This document shows positions 8,841 through 17,729 of a stretch of 64,000 nt of DNA, piece by piece; the stretch's first letter is position 1, and each line of letters starts with the position of its first letter. The DNA comes from Calditerrivibrio nitroreducens DSM 19672 (lineage in GTDB: Bacteria; Chrysiogenota; Deferribacteres; Deferribacterales; Calditerrivibrionaceae). The stretch lies in contig NC_014758.1 of NCBI RefSeq assembly GCF_000183405.1, positions 1,715,001-1,779,000 on the forward strand, read 5' to 3'. The notes under the pieces were generated by a model. It had not been told where the DNA came from and did not search any database. It was given only the letters and a program-made list of their open reading frames with translations. The position numbers were made by a program, and so were the translations under genes.

Positions 8841-10044
8841 TTACCACCCTATCTTTTCCTGCCTGTTTTGCCTTGAGCATTGCCATATCCGCCCTTTCTA
8901 TCAATTGCTCGATAGTTTCACCCGGTTTAAATTCAGCCACACCAATACTAACCGTGATTTTAAGATCTTCAGTTTTATATTTAAAAATGGTATTCCTTAC
9001 GATCTCCAACAATCTCTCTGAAAATTTTAGAGCATTTTCAAGATTTGTCTCCGAAAGAAGTATCACCATCTCTTCCCCACCGTATCTAAAAGCATAATCT
9101 ACTTTCCTAAGCTCCGACTTGATTATATTTGCAAGGTATTTCAGGACAAAATCCCCTACAATGTGGCCATAAACATCATTTATCCTTTTGAAATTATCAA
9201 TATCTAAAAAGATAACGGAAAACTTCGATCCATACCTTTTTAATCGCTCAATCTCCTCTTCAATCTTCTTCATCATAAACTTTCTATTGAAAAGCCCTGT
9301 CAAAGGATCGGTTACAGACTCCATCTTGTACTTTTCCAATTCTTTTTTTAGCTTGGCCAATTCCTGCTCTTTTACCTTGTATTCAGAAAGCTCCTTATTT
9401 ACATGTTCTTTTTCCCGTTCCAGGTGTTTTAAAGCTGTGTGTTTGTTATCAATCTTTTTTGAAATCTCTTTTGATAGTTCATCCACCTTGCTTAACACCA
9501 TTGATTTGAGAGCTTCTATTGAAGATTCATTTATTATTAAATGATTAACATCCGTCAATTCATTTGCAATCTTTTTATCTTCTTCGATATCTTTTTTAAG
9601 AATATTGCTGTTTTCTACAAGTATACTATTTAACGTATTTGAGGTCTTATCAAATCTGATTACTATCTCATCAATAATACTCTTGAGTCTACTCTGTACG
9701 TTTATTGCCTTATCAAGATATTCAGCCACAAGGGAGATAATAGTTATTATATGATTCTTTAAATGTTCACCTTCCGGATCCTTTTCCAGACTATCTTTTA
9801 TTTGAATAAAATCCTGTAAGTTTAAAACAGAAGCAAAGAAAGATGCCTTTTCGATCAAAAAATACCTTAATTCTTGTATTACTTCTGTACTCTGAATCCC
9901 TTCAAAAATCTTATGGAAATCTTCATTCTCTTTGAGATAGTTTGCCAGTGTTGTGGCGGTAAGGGGAACTCTTTTACCTCTAATCTCTTTTAATCCCTCT
10001 ATGACGATAGACCCGATGGAATTTGCAATATTTTTAATGTTCAT
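8833..10044 (-). CDS. Diguanylate cyclase (GGDEF) with helical sensor region
   Basis: Predicted to make cyclic di-GMP from two GTP. Residues 1-180 are a soluble helical region of unknown type, 185-242 a strongly charged coiled coil, and 243-400 the GGDEF domain opening with DPLTGLFNR. The active-site loop is GGEEM (322-326), an accepted variant. The product-inhibition I-site RKVD (313-316) sits exactly five residues before it, so allosteric feedback is likely. There are no membrane segments, so it is cytoplasmic. It overlaps DUF4416 by 4 bases and the unknown gene by 8, suggesting coupled expression. Confidence 0.93.
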   Translation of the reverse strand: MNIKNIANSIGSIVIEGLKEIRGKRVPLTATTLANYLKENEDFHKIFEGIQSTEVIQELRYFLIEKASFFASVLNLQDFIQIKDSLEKDPEGEHLKNHIITIISLVAEYLDKAINVQSRLKSIIDEIVIRFDKTSNTLNSILVENSNILKKDIEEDKKIANELTDVNHLIINESSIEALKSMVLSKVDELSKEISKKIDNKHTALKHLEREKEHVNKELSEYKVKEQELAKLKKELEKYKMESVTDPLTGLFNRKFMMKKIEEEIERLKRYGSKFSVIFLDIDNFKRINDVYGHIVGDFVLKYLANIIKSELRKVDYAFRYGGEEMVILLSETNLENALKFSERLLEIVRNTIFKYKTEDLKITVSIGVAEFKPGETIEQLIERADMAMLKAKQAGKDRVVSG

Positions 10045-10568
10045 AAAATGCCTTCCATAAGATTTTTTCTGACTGTATCAAAAAAATTTATAACTTCATC
10101 CAGTTTATAGTCAAAAAATGTCCATGGGTGTGGCTCATACCTATCCCTTCTTCGGGATAACTGAAGATCTCCATAGATTCCTCTTCCAATATATATCCGA
10201 TGGGTAAAATTCTTGGTACTTGCCGCCACAACCTTTTCAATTGCCACATAACCTGGATCTAAATTGAGCCTTCTCTTCCCATCTTTTTTGTACATATCCT
10301 CAATTTCAACAGCCTTCAGTTTCATTTCCACAATCCTATCCGGCTGAATGATCTTCCTATGTGCCACGAAACATTTATATAAATTAGATCCAAATTCTTT
10401 ATTATAATAATCGGTGTGTTCAAATGCAAAAAGAGAGGTCTTGAGGAAAACCTCCCCAAAGTATTTCTCAAGGATCGGCAGAGGGTCTCCAAGCTCATCA
10501 GGATTAAACATTACAGCGTTAAAGAGTACGACATTTTGGGGCCTTCTAACCCCTCCACCGTAAACCAT
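10041..10568 (-). CDS. DUF4416 family protein
   Basis: A 175-residue cytoplasmic protein of unknown biochemical role that I recognise as DUF4416. The marks are a start with PQNVVLFNAVMF, a central FEHTDYYNKEFG segment, NLDPGYVAIEKVVAASTK and a C-terminal YPW-like HPWTFFDYK. It lies immediately after hfq (0 bases between them) and overlaps the cyclase by 4 bases. No enzyme motif is certain. The conserved His, Asp, Tyr and Arg residues suggest a nucleotide-binding or catalytic site, but that is speculation. Confidence 0.85.
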   Translation of the reverse strand: MVYGGGVRRPQNVVLFNAVMFNPDELGDPLPILEKYFGEVFLKTSLFAFEHTDYYNKEFGSNLYKCFVAHRKIIQPDRIVEMKLKAVEIEDMYKKDGKRRLNLDPGYVAIEKVVAASTKNFTHRIYIGRGIYGDLQLSRRRDRYEPHPWTFFDYKLDEVINFFDTVRKNLMEGIL

Positions 10569-10796
10569 CTATTCAAGAGTTGTGATGTCGGCAATTTCCT
10601 CGTTTGGTGAAATTGTAGAAATGGCATGCTTATAAATCATTTTTTGGGAATCATCTTTTAAAACTACCACAAAATTATCAAAACCTTTCACCACTCCTTC
10701 CATTTTAACACCATTTATAAGATAAATGGTCACTGGGATCCTCTTCTTTCTGACGAAATTCAAAAATACATCCTGGATATTCAGCTTCTTACTCAT
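10569..10796 (-). CDS. hfq: RNA chaperone Hfq
   Basis: A hexameric Sm-like protein that pairs small RNAs with mRNAs. The 75-residue protein has Sm1 (about 17-50, [20 protein letters not shown]) and Sm2 with the diagnostic YKHAIS at about 59-64. The acidic tail is very short. It is the first gene of the long minus-strand run, with a good promoter upstream (10833-10861) and an AGGGAT ribosome site. miaA, its common neighbour, is absent. Its presence implies trans-acting small RNAs in this organism, none of which could be identified in the window. Confidence 0.96.
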   Translation of the reverse strand: MSKKLNIQDVFLNFVRKKRIPVTIYLINGVKMEGVVKGFDNFVVVLKDDSQKMIYKHAISTISPNEEIADITTLE

Positions 10797-10832
10797 ATTA
10801 TCCCTCTAATTTTTTTCTTTGCCTTGTTTTAC

Positions 10833-10861
10833 ATTATAATTCATAAAATTTACCATTTCAA
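10833..10861 (-). promoter_or_regulatory. Promoter of the hfq-led operon
   Basis: On the minus strand, TTGAAA (10856-10861), a 17-base spacer and a consensus TATAAT (10833-10838) lie about 40 bases before the hfq start codon. It is the only strong housekeeping-type promoter noticed ahead of the 14-gene run. Confidence 0.7.
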
Positions 10862-10874
10862 GAGAAAATTTCTT

Positions 10875-10903
10875 TTGACGATCAGTACAAAATATAATAC
10901 TAT
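10875..10903 (+). promoter_or_regulatory. Candidate promoter of the LUD/HD-GYP/birA run
   Basis: TTGACG (10875-10880) and TACTAT (10898-10903) are separated by 17 bases, in an AT-rich stretch with further TATAAT-like hexamers nearby. The exact -10 element is uncertain. It is divergent from the hfq promoter. Confidence 0.5.
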
Positions 10904-10928
10904 AATATTATACAGGTAGGAGGAAATG

Positions 10929-11573
10929 ATGCTGGAGATAAAAAAATGGCACAATACCACATTAGCAGAAAAAACAATAGACAGCCTCTTAAAGAATGGG
11001 TTCAGGGCATCATATTATGAAAACTCAAACACAGCTCTGACATATATCGACACCATTATAAGCGAACATGACGTCATAGGTATCGGTGGATCAATGACCA
11101 TCATCAAAGATCTCAAATTATTGGAAAGAGAGGTCATGAAAAATAAGATCATATTAAATCACAACCTACCTGATATCACTCCGGAAGAGAAGCATGAGAT
11201 AAGAAAAAAACAGCAAACTTCGGATCTTTTCATTACATCCTCAAATGCCATAACAGAAGATGGGAAACTTGTGAATATAGATGGTGTAGGAAATAGAGTA
11301 AATGCAATGCTTTTTGGTCCTAAAAAAACTATTATAGTAGCAGGTATTAATAAGATAGTAAAAAACGTGGATGATGGAATAAACAGAATAAAAAGAATAG
11401 CCTCCCCAATGAATGCCAGAAGGCTAGGGGTAAATACGCCATGTGCAACTATTGGATACTGTACCGATTGTAATTCCCCCCAGAGAATCTGTAGAGTAAT
11501 ATCTATCATAGAAAAAAGACCGATCCCTTCAAATATTGAGATCATATTGATTGGAGAAAATCTTGGTTTTTGA
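10929..11573 (+). CDS. LUD domain protein (LutC/YkgG-like)
   Basis: A 214-residue protein of the LUD (DUF162) family related to lactate utilization proteins, probably cytoplasmic. The glycine-rich nucleotide-like segment VIGIGGSMTI lies near 45-55. The C-terminal region has the cysteine cluster C-A-T-I-G-Y-C-T-D-C-N-S-P-Q-R-I-C, which may bind metal or a cluster. Two ATGs are adjacent; the second has GGAGG 5 bases upstream and is chosen. It stands apart from the lut operon at 52938-55543, so a role in lactate oxidation is not established. Confidence 0.85.
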   Translation: MLEIKKWHNTTLAEKTIDSLLKNGFRASYYENSNTALTYIDTIISEHDVIGIGGSMTIIKDLKLLEREVMKNKIILNHNLPDITPEEKHEIRKKQQTSDLFITSSNAITEDGKLVNIDGVGNRVNAMLFGPKKTIIVAGINKIVKNVDDGINRIKRIASPMNARRLGVNTPCATIGYCTDCNSPQRICRVISIIEKRPIPSNIEIILIGENLGF

Positions 11574-11604
11574 TTTTTTTATGATATAATAAAATTGGTG
11601 AGTG

Positions 11605-12981
11605 ATGGAACAAAAATTTGTAGAAATTGTTTACGAACTTTTTGGAATCAAAGATCTGCATCAATTCATGGATATCTCCCTGAAAAAGTTAAGGGATCTT
11701 TTGCATGCTGATGCCGGAAGTATCTTTCTTTATAGTGATGCGGATAATACCCTCATATTCAAATACACCCAAAACGATTCGATAGATTTACCCTTCAAAG
11801 AATTTGTTATGCCCCTTGATGAGAAGAGCATTGCAGGATATGTCGGTGTAAATAAAAAGATATTAAATATAAAAGATGCTTACGAAATAAGTGATTCCGA
11901 GCCTTATAGATTCAATAGAGATTTTGACAGATTTTCCGGTTATCGTACCAGATCTATGATTACAATACCTCTTTTGAATCGCAAGAATGATTTAATAGGT
12001 GTTGTGCAACTCATAAATAAAAAAAACGAACCATACTATTTCACCAAACAGGATGAGATTATCTGCCACTCATTATCAGGCATAATAGGTGTTTCACTTG
12101 AAAATTCTCTATTGTACAACGAAATAGAAAATATGTGGGAAGGTTTTATAAAAGCCAGCATACAGGCTATAGAAGCGAGGGATCCCATCACCAGGGGTCA
12201 TACCGAAAGGGTTACAACCCTTACATTGAAGATAGCATCTGAAATGGCAAAACAGAAAGATATCTTCCCCGATTTTACTCTAACAAAAGATCAATATACA
12301 ATGTTGAAATACGCCTGCTTACTCCACGATTTTGGTAAAATAGGGGTAAGAGAATATATATTACAAAAGGCTAAAAAGGTCTCTGAAGATAAATTAGAAA
12401 AGATAAAATTCAAGATCCTTTACGCCCACAAAGCAGGTTTTATTGGTGAAGACCCCCTAAGTCTATTTGAAAAGATAAAAAAAGCCAATGAGCCGACGGT
12501 CCTGGAGGCAGACATTTCAAACATACTCGACAATCTGCTACATCTTAATATCGAAGAATCAGATGGGCAAAAGATTCCATTATTAGATACCGACGAATAC
12601 AATGCACTTATCGTCAAGAGAGGATCTCTAACGGAAGAAGAAAGAAAAGAGATGGAAAAACATGTTTTGTATACCTACGTCTACCTTTCTGCAATCCCAT
12701 GGACCAAAGAGCTGAAAGATGTTCCAAAAATTGCCTGTATGCACCATGAAAAACTGGATGGTTCTGGTTATCCATTTGGACTTAAAGGGGATGAGATACA
12801 TCCATATGGAAGAATAATGGCCATAGCAGATATATATGATGCCCTTACTGCAAAAGATAGACCCTACAAAAAAGCGATCCCTATTGAAACTGCGTTGAAT
12901 ATAATCAAAAAAGAGGGTGAAGAAAATAAACTTGACATAAACATTATAAACTTTTTCATCGATAAAAAAATCTATGAGTAA
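11605..12981 (+). CDS. GAF domain HD-GYP c-di-GMP phosphodiesterase
   Basis: Predicted to hydrolyse cyclic di-GMP. A GAF sensor (about 15-170) is followed by an HD-GYP domain (about 175-455) with HTERV, the metal motif LLHDFGKIG and the second motif HHEKLDGSGYP. Between HD and GYP there are roughly 90 extra residues (including an ANEPTVLEA segment) compared with classical HD-GYP proteins. I have seen this arrangement in delta-proteobacterial GAF/HD proteins, so it is a subfamily trait. It is followed after 12 bases by a stand-alone receiver that may modulate it. A GTG three bases upstream is an alternative start. Confidence 0.92.
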   Translation: MEQKFVEIVYELFGIKDLHQFMDISLKKLRDLLHADAGSIFLYSDADNTLIFKYTQNDSIDLPFKEFVMPLDEKSIAGYVGVNKKILNIKDAYEISDSEPYRFNRDFDRFSGYRTRSMITIPLLNRKNDLIGVVQLINKKNEPYYFTKQDEIICHSLSGIIGVSLENSLLYNEIENMWEGFIKASIQAIEARDPITRGHTERVTTLTLKIASEMAKQKDIFPDFTLTKDQYTMLKYACLLHDFGKIGVREYILQKAKKVSEDKLEKIKFKILYAHKAGFIGEDPLSLFEKIKKANEPTVLEADISNILDNLLHLNIEESDGQKIPLLDTDEYNALIVKRGSLTEEERKEMEKHVLYTYVYLSAIPWTKELKDVPKIACMHHEKLDGSGYPFGLKGDEIHPYGRIMAIADIYDALTAKDRPYKKAIPIETALNIIKKEGEENKLDINIINFFIDKKIYE

Positions 12982-12993
12982 TGGAGGATCATT

Positions 12994-13347
12994 TTGAGAA
13001 CTGTCCTGGTTGTGGATGATGACGCAAATATAAGACTACTACTACGGGATGAATTATGGGAAAAAGGGTACAATGTTATCTCTGCCGTTGATGGAGATGA
13101 AGCACTGATATCCTTTGATGAAGAATATGTTGATATTGTGATACTCGATATTCGAATGCCAAAAGTAAATGGTATAGAAGTGTTAAAAACCATTAGAAAA
13201 ACAAATCAAAAGGTTCCTATAATAATATACACAGCCAATCCAGATGATCTACCAAACCTGTCTGGCTACGGCAACACTGTAAAAATCACAAAATCTTCCG
13301 ATATCGATAATTTAATAAAACAGGTAGAGTTGATACTTAATGCTTAG
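12994..13347 (+). CDS. Single-domain response regulator (CheY-like receiver)
   Basis: A 117-residue stand-alone receiver with the acidic triad DDD at 8-10, the phospho-acceptor Asp in VILDIRMPKVNG (about residue 51) and a conserved Thr/Lys switch (IIYTA, ITKSSD). There is no output domain. The start codon is TTG, supported by GGAGG six bases upstream; no ATG is available that keeps the first beta strand. It is encoded just after the HD-GYP gene and overlaps birA by 8 bases. Likely signalling partners are the HD-GYP protein or an unlinked kinase. Confidence 0.9.
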   Translation: MRTVLVVDDDANIRLLLRDELWEKGYNVISAVDGDEALISFDEEYVDIVILDIRMPKVNGIEVLKTIRKTNQKVPIIIYTANPDDLPNLSGYGNTVKITKSSDIDNLIKQVELILNA

Positions 13348-14086
13348 CAGGGAAACATCGGACTATTTAGCCTCTAAGACCCTTTTTAAGCATTGTTTTA
13401 TTTTTAATGAATTGGATTCCACAAACAACGAGGCAATGAAATCCACATACCCTCATTATTCTTTAATTATTGCAGAAAAGCAATATGCAGGCAAAGGTAG
13501 GAGTGGCAGAAAATGGGTATCAGATGAAGGGAATCTCTATTTTAGTATCGTCTTGCCCCCAATGCCTGTGGAGCAGCTTTTACCTCTGAATATCTCCACT
13601 GGTTATGCAATATGTGATGCCTTGAGGAATTATGCAGATGTAAGTCTCAAGTGGCCGAATGATATCGTCTTTAATAATAAAAAATTAGGTGGAATACTCA
13701 TAGAAACGAAATTTTCTGGAAATATCCTTGAAAAAATTGTTTTAGGTATAGGTATAAATGTAAATCAGTTAGACTTTAGCCATGATATAAAAGAAATAGC
13801 CACATCACTTGCTATTATCACAGAACGGCAATATAGAACTGAAGAAATATTGTGGCAAATATTAAATAATTTTGAAAAAAATTACACAGATTTATTAAAA
13901 AAACGTATTGATATTATTGAAAAATGGTGTAAATATAGTATGAATTTTGGGAAAATGATAAAGATACATCTTGACGGGGAAAAAATGGAGTTAATCGAAA
14001 AGGGGATCACCGATAAAGGTGAACTTATAGCTGTAGATCATTTTGGTAACGAAAGAAAAATAGTTTTAGGGGATATATACCTATGA
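13340..14086 (+). CDS. birA: Biotin--[acetyl-CoA-carboxylase] ligase
   Basis: Activates biotin with ATP and attaches it to the biotin carboxyl carrier protein. The 248-residue protein has the biotinyl-AMP loop variant GKGRSGRKW, the SLKWPNDIV motif and KLGGILIE, followed by the small C-terminal SH3-like domain. It lacks the N-terminal helix-turn-helix of E. coli BirA, so it is a monofunctional (class I) ligase that cannot repress a biotin operon. It overlaps coaX by 4 bases; the birA-coaX pair is common in bacteria. Confidence 0.94.
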   Translation: MLSRETSDYLASKTLFKHCFIFNELDSTNNEAMKSTYPHYSLIIAEKQYAGKGRSGRKWVSDEGNLYFSIVLPPMPVEQLLPLNISTGYAICDALRNYADVSLKWPNDIVFNNKKLGGILIETKFSGNILEKIVLGIGINVNQLDFSHDIKEIATSLAIITERQYRTEEILWQILNNFEKNYTDLLKKRIDIIEKWCKYSMNFGKMIKIHLDGEKMELIEKGITDKGELIAVDHFGNERKIVLGDIYL

Positions 14087-14853
14087 TTTTTGCCGTAGAC
14101 ATAGGCAACACCAATATCGTAATCGGCGTATTTGATAAAAACGAGATCATATTTAATTCAAGGTTGGCCACTGATTACCAGAAAACCACAGATGAATATG
14201 CAGCCATAATCATGCTTCTTCTTAAAAATAGCAATATTGAGCCTTCAAATATAAGAGGTGTAATTATCTCATCTGTTGTTCCTCAGCTTGTTTATACATT
14301 TACAAAATTTTCCAAAAAATATCTATCCAGGGATGCATTAGTGGTAGGCCCCGGACTCAAAACAGGTGTCCCCATCAAGCTGGAAAACCCAAAGGAGGTA
14401 GGCTCCGATAGAATAGTAAATGCCGCAGCAGTGCTTAAGCACTACAGGTATCCAGCCATCATAGTAGATTTTGGTACCGCAACTACATTTGATGTAATCA
14501 ATGAAGCTGGTGAATATATTGGTGGGGTCATTTGCCCAGGTGTAAAACTATCTGCCACCATTTTACACCAAAAAACTGCCAAATTACCTGAGGTGGAGAT
14601 AGAAAAGTGTGATAGAGTGATAGGTAGCAACACTATAAGTTCTATAAAATCTGGTATATTTTTCGGATACCTTTCGCTTGTGGATGGGATAATAGAAAAA
14701 ATCATAAATGAGAAATTTAAAAACACAGACCCCTGTATAATAGCCACAGGTGGTCTCGGATCTGTATTTATGGGAGAATCAAAATATCTTAAAAGATACG
14801 ACCCCAATCTTACATTAAACGGTCTAAAGGTGATCTATGAAAAAAATGCTTAG
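14083..14853 (+). CDS. coaX: Type III pantothenate kinase
   Basis: First step of coenzyme A synthesis, in the ASKHA-fold CoaX class that needs a monovalent cation and is insensitive to CoA feedback. The 256-residue protein shows the phosphate-1 motif DIGNTNIVIGVFD at 5-17, the substrate motif GPGLKTGVPI near 85-95 and the phosphate-2 motif DFGTATTFDVI near 127-137. It is translationally coupled to birA and overlaps the following lipoprotein gene by 17 bases. Confidence 0.95.
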   Translation: MIFAVDIGNTNIVIGVFDKNEIIFNSRLATDYQKTTDEYAAIIMLLLKNSNIEPSNIRGVIISSVVPQLVYTFTKFSKKYLSRDALVVGPGLKTGVPIKLENPKEVGSDRIVNAAAVLKHYRYPAIIVDFGTATTFDVINEAGEYIGGVICPGVKLSATILHQKTAKLPEVEIEKCDRVIGSNTISSIKSGIFFGYLSLVDGIIEKIINEKFKNTDPCIIATGGLGSVFMGESKYLKRYDPNLTLNGLKVIYEKNA

Positions 14854-15577
14854 CATCTTTATATTGCTATCTTTGATTTACGGTTGTTCCACAAAAGATG
14901 TAGAACTGGCCGAATCCCATTACAAAATGGGTCTTGCTTATCTAAATTCCGACACAGATTATCTTTCCATCGTGGAATTTGAAAAAGCACTCGCCATCAA
15001 TCCAGATGACGACAGGATATATTACGCAATTGCCACATTCTATATCAAAAAAAACAGAATCTCCGATGCCGAGAGGTATATTAAGCAGGCATTAACGTTA
15101 AAATCTGACGATTTAGAATATCAAAATCTTCTTGCTACTATTTATGCCACAAAGAATGAGCCTTTAAAAGCGATCAATATATGGAAGAAAATTGCTGATG
15201 ATCCAAAATACCCTACACCTGAGGTAGTTTACTTTAACATAGCATCTGCTTACCAACAGATGGGGAACCTTTCAGAGGCTGAATTTAACTTTAAAAAATC
15301 TATCCAGGCAAATCCAAGAATTCTTAACACATACCTAACCCTTTCAAACCTATATATTCAACAAAAAAGATACATAGATGCTGAAACAACATTAAAACAG
15401 GCACTGGATATAAATCCAACATTCAATCAGGGGAAGTACCAGCTTGCTCGGGTATACTATCTACAGAATATCAATGACAAAGCCATCACATTATTAAAAG
15501 AGATAATCACCAGTGAACCAAACTCCAGAGAAGCTAAAGATTCTATTGAACTATTAAAGGAAATAGGCTTAAGATGA
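14837..15577 (+). CDS. TPR repeat lipoprotein (PilF/PilW-like)
   Basis: A 246-residue protein with a lipoprotein signal peptide ending in LIYGC (C17), so it is predicted to be anchored to a membrane by lipid. It carries about five tetratricopeptide repeats, seen as recurring ALAINPDD, ALTLKSDD, SIQANPR and ALDINPT turns. Size and layout resemble the type IV pilus assembly lipoprotein PilF/PilW, a scaffold for secretin assembly. No pilus gene is in the window, so a general envelope scaffold is equally possible. Confidence 0.8.
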   Translation: MKKMLSIFILLSLIYGCSTKDVELAESHYKMGLAYLNSDTDYLSIVEFEKALAINPDDDRIYYAIATFYIKKNRISDAERYIKQALTLKSDDLEYQNLLATIYATKNEPLKAINIWKKIADDPKYPTPEVVYFNIASAYQQMGNLSEAEFNFKKSIQANPRILNTYLTLSNLYIQQKRYIDAETTLKQALDINPTFNQGKYQLARVYYLQNINDKAITLLKEIITSEPNSREAKDSIELLKEIGLR

Positions 15578-16446
15578 GCAACCTCGGCAGCATTCTTAAA
15601 AATCGAAGGGAAGAACTTGGTAAAGATATTCAAAATATTTCAAAAGAGCTAAGAATAAACCAAAAATATCTACAAGCGATTGAAAATGGCGAATTCAGGT
15701 CTTTGCCCTCCTATGTTCATTGCTACGGTTTCGTCAGAAGCTATATAAAATATCTGGGGCTGGATGAACAGGAGATGATGAATCTATTCACACAGGAATG
15801 CCCTAAATCGATATTTAATCCTGATATAAAAAATGAAAATGCCCAGATATTTGATGAAGTAAATAAAGAAGTATCAAAGTCACAAATAAAAAAGAGACTC
15901 TATACATATTCCACCATATCGATAGTTTTTATCCTGATTGCAACGATATATCTATATTCGATAAAAAAACCTAAAATAGTGGATAATGAATCCACAGCAA
16001 AATCTTTATCTGAAAATTTCTCAGTATCACCAATCAATGATAATTCAGATAATAATTCTCCCAAAACAACTGACAACATAGATTCAAGTAGTAACCAACT
16101 GGACAACAATGCAATACTACAGCAATTATATGATAACTCAGCATCACCAAAGGATAACTCAGCAGATAATAAAACAGTTTTAAAACAGATAAAACTCTCA
16201 TTTTATAATACCTGTTGGGTTAATGTGAAAATAGATAACAAGACAGAGCTGGATTTCATAGCAAAACCAGGATATACGAAAGAATTTACTTTCAAAGATT
16301 TTTTTATAATAGATATAGGTGACGCATCTGCCATATCAATAAGTTACAATAATCAAACTATTGGAGGTCTGGGTAAACCAAGAGAATCTATTAAAAACCT
16401 TTATTTCACTTTGAATAATGACAAACTAACATATACAAAAAAATAG
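15574..16446 (+). CDS. RodZ-like helix-turn-helix membrane protein
   Basis: A 290-residue bitopic protein in the layout of the cell-shape protein RodZ. A cytoplasmic Cro-type helix-turn-helix (about 1-65) is followed by a charged linker, one membrane helix (about 110-130), a low-complexity Asn/Asp/Ser-rich stretch (135-200) and a periplasmic DUF4115 beta domain (about 205-290). RodZ links MreB to the wall synthesis machinery; mreB is not in the window. It overlaps the TPR lipoprotein gene by 4 bases, suggesting joint expression of two envelope factors. Confidence 0.85.
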   Translation: MSNLGSILKNRREELGKDIQNISKELRINQKYLQAIENGEFRSLPSYVHCYGFVRSYIKYLGLDEQEMMNLFTQECPKSIFNPDIKNENAQIFDEVNKEVSKSQIKKRLYTYSTISIVFILIATIYLYSIKKPKIVDNESTAKSLSENFSVSPINDNSDNNSPKTTDNIDSSSNQLDNNAILQQLYDNSASPKDNSADNKTVLKQIKLSFYNTCWVNVKIDNKTELDFIAKPGYTKEFTFKDFFIIDIGDASAISISYNNQTIGGLGKPRESIKNLYFTLNNDKLTYTKK

Positions 16447-16457
16447 CAAATTTAATC

Positions 16458-16485
16458 TTGAATTTTGATAAATACAGTGTATATT
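16458..16485 (+). promoter_or_regulatory. Promoter of the Fe-S assembly operon
   Basis: TTGAAT (16458-16463), a 16-base spacer and TATATT (16480-16485) lie about 43 bases before the desulfurase start. No IscR-like gene is adjacent, and no clear operator palindrome was seen. Confidence 0.6.
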
Positions 16486-16527
16486 AATAAGACAAAAATG
16501 GTATAAATTAAAATAGTGGAGTTACTA

Positions 16528-17709
16528 ATGATTTATCTTGATAATGTGGCAGGTACAAAACCGGATCCAAGAGTAGTAGAAAAGATGTTACCCTTTCTTA
16601 CAGATAAGTATGGTAATCCGAGTGCCCATTTTTACCCTTTAGGTAGAGAATCTTTTCAGGCTATAAATGAAGCAAGAGAAAATGTGGCAAATTTGATAAA
16701 CGCAGAATCCGATGAAATAATTTTTACTTCCTGTGGTACCGAATCAAACAATCTTGCAATCAAGGGTGTGGCAAATAGCTTTAAGTATGAAGGTAAGAAA
16801 CATATTGTAATCTCTGAGATCGAGCATTTTTCCATTCAGAATTCCACCGCAAAGCTATCCAATCAAGGTTATAAAACCACTAAATTAAAAGTGGATAACA
16901 ACGGTAAGATAAATCTCGAAGATTTGAAAAAAGCCATCACTGGCGATACCCTTATTGTTTCAATAATGCATGCAAACCCAGAGATAGGAGTGATCCAAAA
17001 CATTCAGGAAATTGGTGAAATATGTAAAGAAAAAGGTGTTCTTTTTCATGTGGATGCTATAGCTTCCACCGGGCATATAGATGTGGATGTAAAAAAATTT
17101 AACTGTGACCTGTTGAGTCTTTCCGCCCAAAATTTCTACGGACCAAGAGGAGTAGCAGCCCTTTATATTAAAAAGGGTGTTCATATAAGCCCATTATTTG
17201 ATGGTGGATTTCAGGAAAATGGGTTCAGAAGTGGGTCTGAAAATGTTCCAGGTATAGTGGGGCTTGGGGAAGCAGCCAGAATTGCAAAGCTCGAAATGGA
17301 CAAATATTCTAATAATATGAAATACTTAAGAGATAAATTAATTAATGCTCTAAAAGGTATGTTTAGCTTTCTACACATTACAGGTGATGAAAAGGACAGA
17401 CTACCTGGCCACGTAAGTTTCTGGATTGAGTACATTGAAGGGGAATCTCTTTTACTATGGTATGCTTTAAAGGGGATATGTGCTGCAAGTGGTTCAGCCT
17501 GCTCGTCAAATATCCTGGCTGAAGATGAGGATGATTTAGCAGCCTCCCATGTTTTGACTGCAATAGGTGTACCAAATGACATCTGTGCCGGTTCTATTAC
17601 ATTTTCAATGTCTAAATACACCACAGAATCAGAAATTGATGAAGTAATAAAGGTGACTCCGGAGATTGTAAATAGATTATGTGAAATGTCACCATACTAT
17701 AAAAAATAA
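16528..17709 (+). CDS. NifS/IscS-like cysteine desulfurase lacking the PLP lysine
   Basis: A fold-type I aminotransferase-like protein (393 aa) of the cysteine desulfurase family, which supplies sulfur to IscU. It keeps the ring-stacking His (H100), the cofactor Asp (D176), the sulfur-carrying Cys in ASGSACSS (C325) and the ENGFRSGSENVP loop. The lysine that forms the PLP aldimine (K206 in E. coli IscS, within SGHKIYGPKG) is Asn here: SAQNFYGPRG, N202, codon AAT at 17131. The neighbouring His is Gln, and the PLP-contacting Gln of DATQS is Ala (DAIAS). Archaeoglobus fulgidus IscS, as I recall it, has the same DATAS and ND substitutions, so this is probably a real subfamily. The start at 16528 has GGAG 8 bases upstream. 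It is the first gene of an operon with IscU and Nfu. Confidence 0.9.
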   Translation: MIYLDNVAGTKPDPRVVEKMLPFLTDKYGNPSAHFYPLGRESFQAINEARENVANLINAESDEIIFTSCGTESNNLAIKGVANSFKYEGKKHIVISEIEHFSIQNSTAKLSNQGYKTTKLKVDNNGKINLEDLKKAITGDTLIVSIMHANPEIGVIQNIQEIGEICKEKGVLFHVDAIASTGHIDVDVKKFNCDLLSLSAQNFYGPRGVAALYIKKGVHISPLFDGGFQENGFRSGSENVPGIVGLGEAARIAKLEMDKYSNNMKYLRDKLINALKGMFSFLHITGDEKDRLPGHVSFWIEYIEGESLLLWYALKGICAASGSACSSNILAEDEDDLAASHVLTAIGVPNDICAGSITFSMSKYTTESEIDEVIKVTPEIVNRLCEMSPYYKK

Positions 17710-17729
17710 ACCCAATTTGGAGGAATAAT

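Noticed and set aside
11605-12981. Roughly 90-residue insertion in the HD-GYP domain as a novel architecture
   Set aside because: The same ANEPTVL-containing insertion is familiar from delta-proteobacterial GAF/HD proteins, so it is a subfamily feature.
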